Under the pieces are notes generated by a model, which searched no databases, was not told the origin of the DNA, and saw nothing but the letters and a program-made list of their open reading frames with translations. Both the position numbers and the translations under genes were made by a program. Positions 1-7,802 of a stretch of DNA of 10,595 bases are shown in pieces. Position 1 is the stretch's first letter. Each line of letters opens with the position of its first letter. The stretch comes from Oscillospiraceae bacterium (GTDB taxonomy: Bacteria; Bacillota; Clostridia; Oscillospirales; Oscillospiraceae), in the NCBI GenBank assembly GCA_020025295.1, contig JAHHSJ010000061.1:1-10595 (forward strand), in the 5' to 3' direction.

Positions 1-744
1 GGCGAACCCGTGGGCCACGCCATAAAGTCCGCCCAAGGTGTGCCCCACCGCATGGGCCAGCGCATCCATACCCGTCGTGGCGGTGGTATAGGGGTTCAAT
101 CCCACGGTCAGTGTCGGGTCCAGCACGACGTACTTGGGAATCAGGCAAGGATCGTTGATGGCAGCCTTCCGGTGGGTCTCTACATCCGTAATCACCGCAG
201 CGACTGTGGTTTCCGAACCGGCTCCAGCGGTGGTGGGAATCGCGACAAAGGGCGGAATGGCTTTGCGCACATTCAGCAGTCCCTGCAGCTGGGGCACCGT
301 TTTGTTCGGTCGTGCCGCTTTGGCGGCAATGCCCTTGGCGCAGTCAATTCTGGAGCCGCCGCCCAACGCCACAATGGCTTTGCAGCCATGCTCCCGGTAC
401 ATCCGATAGCCCAGCTCCACATCCCGACTGGTAGGGTCCGGGTTTTCCAGCGTCAGCACCGTGCAGCGAATCCCCTCCTGCTCCATCCCCCGAAGCAATG
501 GCTCCGCCATGCCCCGACGCAGCAGGCTGGCTCCGGTGACCAGCAGCACATCGTTGATTTGCTCGTTCTTCAGCAGTCCGGGCAACTGGGAAAGCGCTCC
601 CGGCCCCTCGATACACTGGGGAGTACGATAGCCCATGGCGTAATTTGCAAGTTTCAGTCCGCACTGACAGGTACGGCACCACGCAGTTTCCAATCTGCAG
701 GAACGATTCTTCACAGCGATGCCTCCACAAAACAATCCATTCAT
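1..744 (-). CDS. Iron-containing alcohol dehydrogenase, partial, with apparent internal deletion
   Basis: This is a group III (Fe-ADH) NAD(P)-dependent alcohol/aldehyde oxidoreductase, expected to be cytosolic. The ATG at 744 is preceded by AAGGTG with 7 nt spacing. The 248 visible residues run off the left edge. Visible features are a CRTCQ segment at 23-27 (an N-terminal hallmark of one clostridial Fe-ADH group), nucleotide-binding GGGSRIDCAK at 128-137, TTAGAGSET at 171-179, and ATTGMDALAH at 222-231. The last of these holds ligands Asp227 and His231. Directly after it comes AVGHTLGGLYGVAHG, which normally follows a different ligand His some 60 residues further on. The gene therefore seems to lack the helical segment between the two sites, although the frame stays open. 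Five Cys lie in residues 6-28. The substrate cannot be assigned. It is divergent from the XRE regulator. Family call is secure; whether the product is active is doubtful. Confidence 0.9.
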   Translation of the reverse strand, partial: MNGLFCGGIAVKNRSCRLETAWCRTCQCGLKLANYAMGYRTPQCIEGPGALSQLPGLLKNEQINDVLLVTGASLLRRGMAEPLLRGMEQEGIRCTVLTLENPDPTSRDVELGYRMYREHGCKAIVALGGGSRIDCAKGIAAKAARPNKTVPQLQGLLNVRKAIPPFVAIPTTAGAGSETTVAAVITDVETHRKAAINDPCLIPKYVVLDPTLTVGLNPYTTATTGMDALAHAVGHTLGGLYGVAHGFA

Positions 745-847
745 TATGGCTCACCTTACACCCCCAGCAAGGCTCTGTCCAGCCTTTTATGGGATTTTAA
801 GAAGATTTTGCTGTCTGCTCGCATCTGCGGCAGCAACAGCCCGTTGC

Positions 848-876
848 TTGCTTCTTCGCCCTAGACATGGCATAAT
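848..876 (+). promoter_or_regulatory. Probable SigA promoter of the XRE/zinc-ribbon regulator
   Basis: TTGCTT at 848-853 and CATAAT at 871-876 are separated by 17 nt. TG at 868-869 precedes the -10 box by one base, giving an extended -10. Transcription would start near 883, leaving a leader of about 15 nt that holds the ribosome binding site. The -10 box lies within a 12-base motif that recurs at the start codon of the divergent dehydrogenase. Confidence 0.6.
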
Positions 877-897
877 GGCTCAAAGGCGGTGATTTCT

Positions 898-1347
898 ATG
901 GAAACCAAAGATATTCTTCTCCAGCTCCGGACTCAGCACGGACTTTCTCAGGATGCGCTGGCAGAACAGATTCATGTGACCCGACAAGCAGTCTCTCGCT
1001 GGGAGACCGGAGACACCATTCCCAACACGGAAACGCTCAAGCTTCTCTCCAAGCAGTTCGATGTTTCAATCAACACCCTGCTGGGTGCGCCCCGCACGCT
1101 CATCTGTCAATGCTGCGGTATGCCCTTGGAGGATTCCTCCATCAGCCGGGAACCGGATGGCACCTTCAACGAGGATTACTGCAAGTGGTGCTACACGGAC
1201 GGGAAATTCGTCTACAAAGAGCTGGGCGAGCTGCTGGATTTTTTGGCGTCGCATATGTCCAACGAAAGCTGGTCTCCGGAGCAGGTGCGCACTTACTTTG
1301 AAGCACAGCTGCCCAAGTTGAAGCACTGGAGCCAAGAAGAACATTAA
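898..1347 (+). CDS. XRE-family regulator with C-terminal zinc ribbon
   Basis: A 149-residue, probably cytosolic DNA-binding protein. Residues 5-62 form a Cro/C1-type HTH (HTH_3), with LSQDALAEQIHVTRQAVSRW covering the helix-turn-helix. Residues 70-104 match the putative zinc-ribbon family (zf-ribbon_2 type): C70, C73, C95 and C98 as probable ligands, with CGMPL and the DYCKWCYTDGKF signature. The remaining tail is helical and acidic. The ATG at 898 is chosen over the in-frame GTG at 889 because AGGCGGT (884-890) lies 7 nt upstream of the ATG and overlaps the GTG. The gene has its own promoter and terminator, so it is a monocistron. It may control itself, the divergent dehydrogenase or the MATE gene downstream; this is inferred only from position. 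Family is clear, ligand unknown. Confidence 0.9.
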   Translation: METKDILLQLRTQHGLSQDALAEQIHVTRQAVSRWETGDTIPNTETLKLLSKQFDVSINTLLGAPRTLICQCCGMPLEDSSISREPDGTFNEDYCKWCYTDGKFVYKELGELLDFLASHMSNESWSPEQVRTYFEAQLPKLKHWSQEEH

Positions 1348-1356
1348 AAATGACAG

Positions 1357-1391
1357 GCACGGTCAACCAGGAGTGTTGACCGTGCTTTTTT
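1357..1391 (+). terminator. Rho-independent terminator after the XRE regulator
   Basis: A perfect 11-bp stem, GCACGGTCAAC (1357-1367) with GTTGACCGTGC (1375-1385), encloses a 7-nt loop and is followed by six T (1386-1391). It sits 9 nt after the stop codon and separates the regulator from the MATE gene. Confidence 0.9.
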
Positions 1392-1416
1392 CGATTTCCT
1401 CTCTTTTCCAATTCGG

Positions 1417-1454
1417 TTGTGCTGCTTCGGCAACTGTGCTATAATACCGAAGCA
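1417..1454 (+). promoter_or_regulatory. MATE promoter with an operator-like inverted repeat
   Basis: TTGTGC (1417-1422) and TATAAT (1440-1445) are 17 nt apart, and TG at 1437-1438 makes an extended -10. The predicted start of transcription is near 1452. An inverted repeat, TGCTTCGG (1423-1430) and CCGAAGCA (1447-1454), brackets the -10 box. It straddles the predicted start point, so it is more likely a repressor operator in DNA than an RNA hairpin. The binding protein is unknown; the XRE regulator encoded upstream is the nearest candidate. Confidence 0.75.
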
Positions 1455-1483
1455 TTTATTTGACTTTCAAAGGAGACTTCACG

Positions 1484-2833
1484 TTGAATCATCGCATCAC
1501 CGTCGCCGGATATCATTTTTCCCTCTTTCGGATGACATTGCCCATGTTTATTGAACTGCTATTGCAGATGCTGGTCGGCAGTATCGACCAGATCATGCTG
1601 AGCCAGTATAACGACACTGCTGTGGCCGCCGTTGGCAATGCGAACCAGATTATGACGACCCTCATCCTGAGTTTTAATGTGGTTTGCCTTGCCGCCACCA
1701 TCATGCTGAGCCAATTTCTGGGGGCACGGGATGAAGCGAAAACGAAACAGATCTACACACTGGCCGTACTGCTGGATCTTACGCTCAGCCTTGTGCTTGG
1801 CTTCCTGCTTTTGGTGTTTGCCGATCCGCTGCTTCATCTGATGAAGGTTCCGGCAGATGCTTTGGCTGAAGCGAAAACCTATCTCATCATCACCACATTG
1901 ACTTTGCCCTGTCAGGCATTGATGCTCACCTTCAGTGCTTTCCTGCGTGCCCACGCCAAAATGCTGGTCATCACCTGCAGCACCGGCGTCATCAACCTCA
2001 TCAACATCGCCGGAAACATGGCATTGATTTACGGCATCGGCCCCTGCCCCCGTCTTGGCGTGGCTGGCGCCGCCATCTCCACCAGCATTTGCCGCACCAT
2101 CGGTATGCTGATCGTTATGTTTGCCTTCTTCCGCACCGTTCCCGGCGCCCGCATCAGCTTGAAACTGCTGCGCCCCTTCCCTACCGATATTTTCAAGCGT
2201 TTTCTCTCCATCGGTCTGCCTTCCGGCGGCGAAGGACTATCCTACAACCTCTCTCAGTCCGTCAGCCTGATCTTTGTCAATATGTTGGGCACCTATGCCG
2301 TCACCACCCGTATGTACACCACGATCTTTGCCCAGATCTGTTATATGCTGGTCAGCGCCGTCAGCGCATCCGCCGCAATCATCATCGGCTACTGCATCGG
2401 CGCAAAGGACTACGAGCAGGCCGATCAGATCAACTGGAGAATCATCAAAGAATTCACTCCTATCTCTGTTCTCTTGGCTTTGCTCCTCGCCTTCTTTGCC
2501 AAGCCTCTGTTCGGTCTGTTCAGCAGCGATCCTCAGGTAATCGCCTTGGGTCAGCAGGTGCTGTGGATTGAGGTGCTTTTGGAGCTGGGCCGCTGCATCA
2601 ACATTATCATGGTGCGCTCCCTGCAAGCCGTCGGCGATGTGATGTGTCCTGTGACCGTCGGCATTTGCAGTCAGTGGCTTGTCGGTGTGGGCGTCGCCTA
2701 TTTCTTCGGCCTTCATTTAGGGATGGGCCTTGCAGGCATCTGGCTGGCCTTCATGCTGGATGAATGTGTGCGCGCCATAATCTTTATTTTCCGCTGGAAA
2801 CAGGGACGCTGGCGTCAAATGAAAACCATATAA
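1484..2833 (+). CDS. MATE-family multidrug/toxin exporter
   Basis: A 449-residue polytopic inner-membrane protein of the MATE family (drug or metabolite efflux driven by Na+ or H+), with about 12 predicted TM helices and the usual family length. The two homologous halves are visible: SQFLGARDEAKT near residues 75-87 corresponds to GYCIGAKDYEQA in the second half, near residue 300. Other typical pieces are MLVGSIDQIMLSQ and AVAAVGNANQI in the first helices. The start is taken as TTG 1484, because AAAGGAG (1469-1475) lies 8 nt upstream. An in-frame TTG at 1460 precedes that site and has none of its own. The gene is transcribed alone from the promoter at 1417-1445 and ends at the hairpin at 2851. 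The substrate cannot be predicted from sequence. Confidence 0.93.
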   Translation: MNHRITVAGYHFSLFRMTLPMFIELLLQMLVGSIDQIMLSQYNDTAVAAVGNANQIMTTLILSFNVVCLAATIMLSQFLGARDEAKTKQIYTLAVLLDLTLSLVLGFLLLVFADPLLHLMKVPADALAEAKTYLIITTLTLPCQALMLTFSAFLRAHAKMLVITCSTGVINLINIAGNMALIYGIGPCPRLGVAGAAISTSICRTIGMLIVMFAFFRTVPGARISLKLLRPFPTDIFKRFLSIGLPSGGEGLSYNLSQSVSLIFVNMLGTYAVTTRMYTTIFAQICYMLVSAVSASAAIIIGYCIGAKDYEQADQINWRIIKEFTPISVLLALLLAFFAKPLFGLFSSDPQVIALGQQVLWIEVLLELGRCINIIMVRSLQAVGDVMCPVTVGICSQWLVGVGVAYFFGLHLGMGLAGIWLAFMLDECVRAIIFIFRWKQGRWRQMKTI

Positions 2834-2850
2834 TTTACATTTGAGTATGC

Positions 2851-2881
2851 AAAAAGGACGGCAGTTTCTGCCGTCCTTTTT
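2851..2881. terminator. Bidirectional terminator between convergent genes
   Basis: AAAAAGGACGGCAG (2851-2864), a TTT loop and CTGCCGTCCTTTTT (2868-2881) form a 14-bp palindrome with a 9-bp GC-rich core. The A-tract on one side and T-tract on the other give a U-tract on either transcript. It lies 17 nt after the MATE stop and 4 nt after the stop of the minus-strand Ig-like protein, so it can serve both. Confidence 0.9.
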
Positions 2882-2885
2882 CCGA

Positions 2886-4334
2886 TTACAGCCGGAGGTC
2901 ATCCTCCTGCCGCTGCTTTCGGTCCTTTAAGAACCAAGGAATACCAAACCCAAGGCCGCCGCCGGCAGCCAGACCCAACAGGATGAACAGCCACCAGAGG
3001 GGGTTCTTTTTGTCTTTCTTCTGTTCCTCTTCCGGTTCCGGGGCTGGTTTTTCCACAATACTGGTGGACAGGTCTGCCGTTTTCGTGTACTCCTGTCCAA
3101 AGGCGTCCTCATAGGTGATGGTGACGGTTCCCGTCACCTCGCCCAGCTGGTCTTTACTGACCCGGAGGTTCGTGGGCGCCAGCTTGCTCTCGCCGGCAGG
3201 CAGCTCTCCCACAAAGGTGGTGCCGCCGGTGGACAGGCCCTCCACCTGATAGTCCACCCGGCAATTATAGAGGGTGCTTTTGCCGGTGTTCATCAGGTTG
3301 ACCGAAGTGGTCACCGTATCCTCCTGAAACACCTTCACCGGCAGCGTCGCTCCGTCAAAGGACAGCTCCGCCCCCTGCCGCACATCCAGAATATAGCTGC
3401 CCTCGGAACTGAGCCCCAGCGCTTTATTACTGTCATACTGGAAGTGGAAGTTGATTTTCTGCTTCTCTGCCGGAATAGCCGGGTCGGTGTCAAAGTGCAG
3501 CTCCAAGGTGGTACTTCCCCCGGCGGCAATGCGCTTGATGGGGATGACATTGCTGCTTTCCCGCAGATTGACCATGAGATTTTCCGGGGTGACCGTCACC
3601 AGCAGGTTTTCCACCGACTTGGTGGAAAGGGAGTTCTGTAAGGTCAGTTTCAAAGTGAAGGACTCGCCTGCCATGGCGGCTCCCGGTTCCAGCGTACTGG
3701 AGGCGATAAACACCACCGGCTCCGCCGTAGGCTTTTCCGGCTCCGAGATGGCAGGAGGTGCGGGCGGCTCCTCCGACGGTCCGTCAGTGATGGCGACAAA
3801 CACGGTATAATCCATGGTCACCGGCTGCCCGGCGGAATCATAGGCGGACAGCCGCACCGTTACCGGGTAAGTGCCATTGCTGCGATGGTCCGCAAGGGAC
3901 ACCCGGAAGGACACCAGATACAGCTGCTGGGCTTCCCCACTGTTCTGGGGAACGACCGTTTCCAGCGGAAAGAGCTTTTCGTAGTTTGCCGCCACGAACG
4001 GGGTCTCCCCGGTGCCCAAATCCAGTGCCGCTTTCAGCTGATTGTTCCGCAGAGGTTCGTTGCTTTTCAGCGGCAGGACAATTTCAACTGCGCCGTCCTG
4101 AATCTTAGGGATATAGCCGTTTTCATAGGCTTTGTCCATACCCTCATAGATGTGTTCGGTGTCGATTTCCAGTGCCGCCGTGGGCGCAGGCTGCTCCGGC
4201 TTCTCTTCCTCCGGCACAGGCTCCGTCTGCGCCGAAGTGGATGCTCCTGACTGTGTTTCCGCTGCCCACACGGTACCGGTCAGGCTGAACACCATAACCA
4301 ACGTCAGAAACAGCGCAATTACCTTTCGATTCAT
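2886..4334 (-). CDS. Secreted, membrane-anchored Ig-like (CARDB/COG1361-type) accessory protein of the ABC operon
   Basis: A 482-residue exported protein. Residues 1-25 are a Sec signal peptide (MNRK, hydrophobic core, VWA-A cleavage). A Pro/Glu-rich linker spans 30-52, an extracellular domain about 55-185, a second PE-rich linker 186-206, and two beta-rich repeats about 207-320 and 321-427 with the look of CARDB/NEW3-type Ig folds (FTLKLTLQNS, TVTTSVNLMNTGKSTLYN). A third linker precedes one TM helix (about 446-468) and a short charged cytosolic tail (KDRKQRQEDD). There is no LPxTG motif. The ATG at 4334 lies 5 nt after the permease stop and its ribosome site (AGGGAG) is inside the permease gene, so translation is probably coupled. 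I infer an extracellular adaptor or substrate-capturing partner of the permease. The domain assignment is by sequence character, not a database match. Confidence 0.8.
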   Translation of the reverse strand: MNRKVIALFLTLVMVFSLTGTVWAAETQSGASTSAQTEPVPEEEKPEQPAPTAALEIDTEHIYEGMDKAYENGYIPKIQDGAVEIVLPLKSNEPLRNNQLKAALDLGTGETPFVAANYEKLFPLETVVPQNSGEAQQLYLVSFRVSLADHRSNGTYPVTVRLSAYDSAGQPVTMDYTVFVAITDGPSEEPPAPPAISEPEKPTAEPVVFIASSTLEPGAAMAGESFTLKLTLQNSLSTKSVENLLVTVTPENLMVNLRESSNVIPIKRIAAGGSTTLELHFDTDPAIPAEKQKINFHFQYDSNKALGLSSEGSYILDVRQGAELSFDGATLPVKVFQEDTVTTSVNLMNTGKSTLYNCRVDYQVEGLSTGGTTFVGELPAGESKLAPTNLRVSKDQLGEVTGTVTITYEDAFGQEYTKTADLSTSIVEKPAPEPEEEQKKDKKNPLWWLFILLGLAAGGGLGFGIPWFLKDRKQRQEDDLRL

Positions 4335-4339
4335 CGCTC

Positions 4340-7084
4340 TTACAACTCCCTGATATTTTCCACAATGCTCTGGCGGCTGACCTTCTTCACCTGCAGCAGC
4401 AGGTTACAGTAGCAGATGCCAAAGATGACCGCAAACAAAATCGGTGCTGGCCAGAGTACAAACTTTCCAATGCTTTCTCCAAAGATACGGAACCAGACAA
4501 AGGAACACACAGAGTAACACACAATGCCGATCAGCACGCCCAGAAGCGTCATATAGAGAATCTGGCGCACATAACTGCGGACGATGTCCCGCTTCGTTGC
4601 TCCCAAGGCACGCAAGGTGCCAATGGTACGCTTTCCTTCCCGAATCTGGGCGGAAATGGAGTTATTGACCAAGGAAATGGACACCATGCACAGCACCAAA
4701 ATCAGCGCACAGGAGGTCATCGTTTCCGTCTGGAAGGAGGCAAGGCTCTGTTCCTTCCAAGTATAGTCAGAAAAGACGACCTTGCCCGGGAACACCGCTT
4801 CCAGCGCACTCAGCATCTCCATATCCAACTCCGGGGTAACCTCACGGCTCATATTCAGATACAGCTTGGTATAGCCGATCTCCTTGCTGAACCGCTCCAT
4901 GCCCCCCACTGTGGTATAGAGACACATTGCATTGTCATCGTACCGATCACAGTCGTCCACCGCATGGATAATTGCGCCCACACGGACGGTGCGATCCTGC
5001 CGGATGGGCTGACCATCGGCACCCCGAATCAGCATACTGAGGGTCAGGGTATCGCCCACCTTGTACGGGCACTCTGCTTCCGCCAGCAAATCCTTTTGAT
5101 AATGCTCCTTCTCAACGGGATTCATCTCTTTGATATGTTCCTCTGAAAGGTCCAGCAGGCCCATCGAATATCCATTGCTCACCGGTTTGTAATAGTATCC
5201 GATTTTGGTCGGTGCGTTGAGAATAATTTCCTCTCCTGCATTCAGCTTTTCCAAATCAATGGTTCCTTCGATCACACTGGATTTCAGCTTTTCCATCAGA
5301 TCCTCACTCTTGGCATAAATCGCCGAGGCAAACAATTCCTCCTGATAACCGCCCCACTGACGGACTTCCGCATACCCAGGGTCTGGCTCAGCCTGCATCA
5401 CCTCATGCAGATTCTCCGGCGTTACATCCAGATGCTTAGATTCTTCCCAGATGACATTGAGGAATCGACTGGCGTCCCATCCGGCATACTGATTCAGTGT
5501 AAGATACTCCGGATACTCTCCCGAAATCAGCAAGTTGATATTGGCTCGCTGCACTCCGGACACCTGCTCCACCTCCGGCAGCAGCAGTGCTTCCTGCCGC
5601 TGTGTCTCTGGCATCGTATCATTCTTCTCCAAGCGATTTTCAAAGGCATTTCCATCCAGTATCCAGCCATTGAGCGTAACCTCATAATCGGATAGACTCT
5701 GGATATTATGAAAGTCCTCTACCCACTGGATGCTCTTTCCTACCGCTACAAAGAGGATGACGGTAGTCAAGGCAAGCATCAGGCTGACTGCCACCTGACG
5801 CCCCCGCAGGAACATCATTTTCCGCTTGGCCAGCAGCCGGTCCATCTGAAACACAGGCTGGGAACGAACCTTTTTGTTCTTCATTTTCCGCATCAGCTCG
5901 GTATCCCGGATGGCCTGCATGGGCGACACTCTGGACATCATCAACAGAGAAATCAGTGCAGCCAGAACAACCACCACAAAGCTAAAGGCTGCGCCGCCCA
6001 ACAGGACAGGCAAGCTGGGCAGGAACACAAAGTAGTCGCCCATCCCATCCGCAAACAGCTTGACGCCAAAGTAAGACACGATCACACTGATCGGCGTACA
6101 GATGAGGGCGATCAGCACCGCCTCCCGTCCGAACACCTGAATGATCTGTCTGCGGGTGGCTCCCACGGCACGGAGCATACCGATCTGCTTTTTCCGCTCC
6201 TTTAAGTTGGATGCAAAGGCATTGGCAATACCGAAACAGGAGAGCAGAGCCATCAAAAAGGACAGAGAAGTCACCAAAGTGACACTATTGCCCACTTTTC
6301 TATACAGATTCGTAGAATTAAAGCTGTCCGCATAGGTTTCAATCTGGTTTTCATTATCGACATAGGAAAAGAAGCGGGAATAGGCAGCTTCATCCCTTTC
6401 GTGCAGCGATACCAGGGCGATGAGGCTCTCTTTCCCACCCAAGGCCACCTGCTCCTGATCGGACACGAAGGCCGCAGGCACTTCGTCCGCCTGATGGAGT
6501 TCTCTAACATCAATCTGCTCATAATTGGATTTGCGATTATCCAAAATACCAACCAGCGTATAGGTCTTTTCCTGCTGCTGGGACAGATACTCCCCTTCGT
6601 TGGCTGCCACTTCCTGCAAAGTGATGGTTTCGCCCAGCTGGGTCTGCTCCAAACCCAGCCGCATCAGGGCATTGCGCTCCACGGCAATTTCGCCGGTCTG
6701 CTCCGGCATACGCCCCTCCAGCACCTGAGGATAATATACTTCCTCCGCCCGGTCATCCAGCCAGCCCACAGCGGTGCCCTTTTTCTGTGTCTCTGTCCAT
6801 GCGTAGGAAAGGATGTGTATGTAGCCCGGTGTGCCTTCCAAAAGGCCTTCGGCTTCCATGCCCTCCATGTCGATGTTCTGTGCATCCGTCAGCACCAGTT
6901 CCTGCCGTCCCATACGGCGGGTGCGAATTTCCTCTTTGGAGGCTCTGCTGCAGGACAGGAAGAAGGGAACGCCGCTGGAGAAAATCATCGCCAGCACCAC
7001 GCCAAGCACCAAGGCGATATACTGCTTTTTCCGGTGTTTCAGGTTCCCCATGGCCACGGCGTTGATGGTCAGTTTCTTTGCCAT
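4340..7084 (-). CDS. FtsX-type ABC transporter permease with two extracellular domains
   Basis: A 914-residue membrane subunit. Approximate TM helices are 22-44, 266-290, 322-345, 357-383, 430-448, 790-810, 841-862 and 875-898. This gives two FtsX halves, each with a large extracellular insert (about 45-265 and 450-788). The duplication shows in the matching cytosolic loops GMLRAVGATRRQI (302-314) and GTLRALGATKRDI (822-834), a common FtsX-family coupling motif. Such permeases usually act as mechanotransmitters on envelope or extracellular substrates rather than as classical importers. The 8-TM, two-ectodomain plan differs from the 10-TM, one-ectodomain plan of BceB. The start ATG at 7084 lies 1 nt after the ATPase stop, with GGGGTG as ribosome site. 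The partner ATPase is the preceding gene; the anchored Ig-like protein follows. Confidence 0.92.
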   Translation of the reverse strand: MAKKLTINAVAMGNLKHRKKQYIALVLGVVLAMIFSSGVPFFLSCSRASKEEIRTRRMGRQELVLTDAQNIDMEGMEAEGLLEGTPGYIHILSYAWTETQKKGTAVGWLDDRAEEVYYPQVLEGRMPEQTGEIAVERNALMRLGLEQTQLGETITLQEVAANEGEYLSQQQEKTYTLVGILDNRKSNYEQIDVRELHQADEVPAAFVSDQEQVALGGKESLIALVSLHERDEAAYSRFFSYVDNENQIETYADSFNSTNLYRKVGNSVTLVTSLSFLMALLSCFGIANAFASNLKERKKQIGMLRAVGATRRQIIQVFGREAVLIALICTPISVIVSYFGVKLFADGMGDYFVFLPSLPVLLGGAAFSFVVVVLAALISLLMMSRVSPMQAIRDTELMRKMKNKKVRSQPVFQMDRLLAKRKMMFLRGRQVAVSLMLALTTVILFVAVGKSIQWVEDFHNIQSLSDYEVTLNGWILDGNAFENRLEKNDTMPETQRQEALLLPEVEQVSGVQRANINLLISGEYPEYLTLNQYAGWDASRFLNVIWEESKHLDVTPENLHEVMQAEPDPGYAEVRQWGGYQEELFASAIYAKSEDLMEKLKSSVIEGTIDLEKLNAGEEIILNAPTKIGYYYKPVSNGYSMGLLDLSEEHIKEMNPVEKEHYQKDLLAEAECPYKVGDTLTLSMLIRGADGQPIRQDRTVRVGAIIHAVDDCDRYDDNAMCLYTTVGGMERFSKEIGYTKLYLNMSREVTPELDMEMLSALEAVFPGKVVFSDYTWKEQSLASFQTETMTSCALILVLCMVSISLVNNSISAQIREGKRTIGTLRALGATKRDIVRSYVRQILYMTLLGVLIGIVCYSVCSFVWFRIFGESIGKFVLWPAPILFAVIFGICYCNLLLQVKKVSRQSIVENIREL

Positions 7085-7085
7085 C

Positions 7086-7772
7086 TTACATCACCCCGTT
7101 TTTGGTGTCCCGGACAATTCTGCCGTCTTCCAGCGTCAAAATCCGGTCCGCCTGCTCGGCTACACTCAAATCGTGGGTCACCAGAATCAGTGTGACGCCC
7201 AACTCTTTACTGACATATTTCAGCAAGGACATCACTTCCCGTCCGCTCTTGCCGTCCAGATTGCCCGTCGGTTCGTCGGCAAAGAGGATGGAGGGGCGGT
7301 TGGCAAGGGCTCGGGCAATGGCAATGCGCTGCTGTTGTCCGCCGGACAGTGCCGAGGGCAGATGATCCAGCCGATCCCGGATGCCCAGCATTTCCACCAG
7401 CGTGTCGAGATAGGCTTCATCCGTCTTTTTATGATCCAGCATCACCGGCAGCAGAATATTTTCATAGCCGGTCAACTCCTGCACCAGATTGTAGGACTGG
7501 AACACAAAACCAAAGCGTCTGCGGCGCAGAATGGACAGCTGGTTATCCGTATAGGAGGACAGGCTCTTTTCCCCGTAGAGCACTTCGCCGGAGGTGGGAT
7601 TTTCCAAAGAACTCAGCACATGGAGCAGCGTAGACTTGCCGGAACCGGAGGGGCCTGTGATGGCGCAGAACTCCCCCTGCTCAAACTCCAGTGTCACATC
7701 ATCCACCGCTTTGACCACACTTTCGCCCGCAATATATTCTTTCGTCAGATTCTGACATGCAATTATGTTCAT
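7086..7772 (-). CDS. ABC transporter ATP-binding subunit (MacB/LolD type)
   Basis: A 228-residue cytosolic ATPase of the MacB/LolD/FtsE clan, complete and of normal length. Walker A is GPSGSGKS (40-47), the Q-loop FQ at 91-92, the signature LSGGQQQR (142-149), Walker B ILFADEPTG (162-170) with catalytic Glu167, the D-loop NLDG, and the H-loop His200 in THD. The ATG at 7772 follows AAGGAG with 9 nt spacing. It is the first gene of the three-gene transporter operon and is nearly abutted by the permease. It should power the conformational cycle of the FtsX permease. The promoter upstream has operator-like direct repeats, so expression is probably controlled by the adjacent two-component system. 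Confidence 0.96.
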   Translation of the reverse strand: MNIIACQNLTKEYIAGESVVKAVDDVTLEFEQGEFCAITGPSGSGKSTLLHVLSSLENPTSGEVLYGEKSLSSYTDNQLSILRRRRFGFVFQSYNLVQELTGYENILLPVMLDHKKTDEAYLDTLVEMLGIRDRLDHLPSALSGGQQQRIAIARALANRPSILFADEPTGNLDGKSGREVMSLLKYVSKELGVTLILVTHDLSVAEQADRILTLEDGRIVRDTKNGVM

Positions 7773-7802
7773 CTGATTTCACTCCTTCCGTAGTATGGCT
7801 TT

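Noticed and set aside
344..754. Minus-strand open frame starting at GTG 754
   Set aside because: It overlaps the dehydrogenase in another frame; only the frame from ATG 744 carries GGGS and the ligand motifs.
10..864. Long plus-strand open frame (about 284 codons) opposite the dehydrogenase
   Set aside because: The minus strand carries recognisable Fe-ADH motifs in a continuous frame with a good ribosome site. The plus frame has no ribosome site and no family character, and runs through the divergent intergenic region.
1460..1483. Upstream TTG start for the MATE protein (adds 8 residues)
   Set aside because: These codons cover the strong AAAGGAG ribosome site that serves TTG 1484, and the start at 1460 has no site of its own.
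6401..7793. Large plus-strand open frames opposite the ABC permease and ATPase
   Set aside because: These are antisense frames of strongly supported genes, with compositional bias (His, Gln, Arg-rich) and no ribosome sites.
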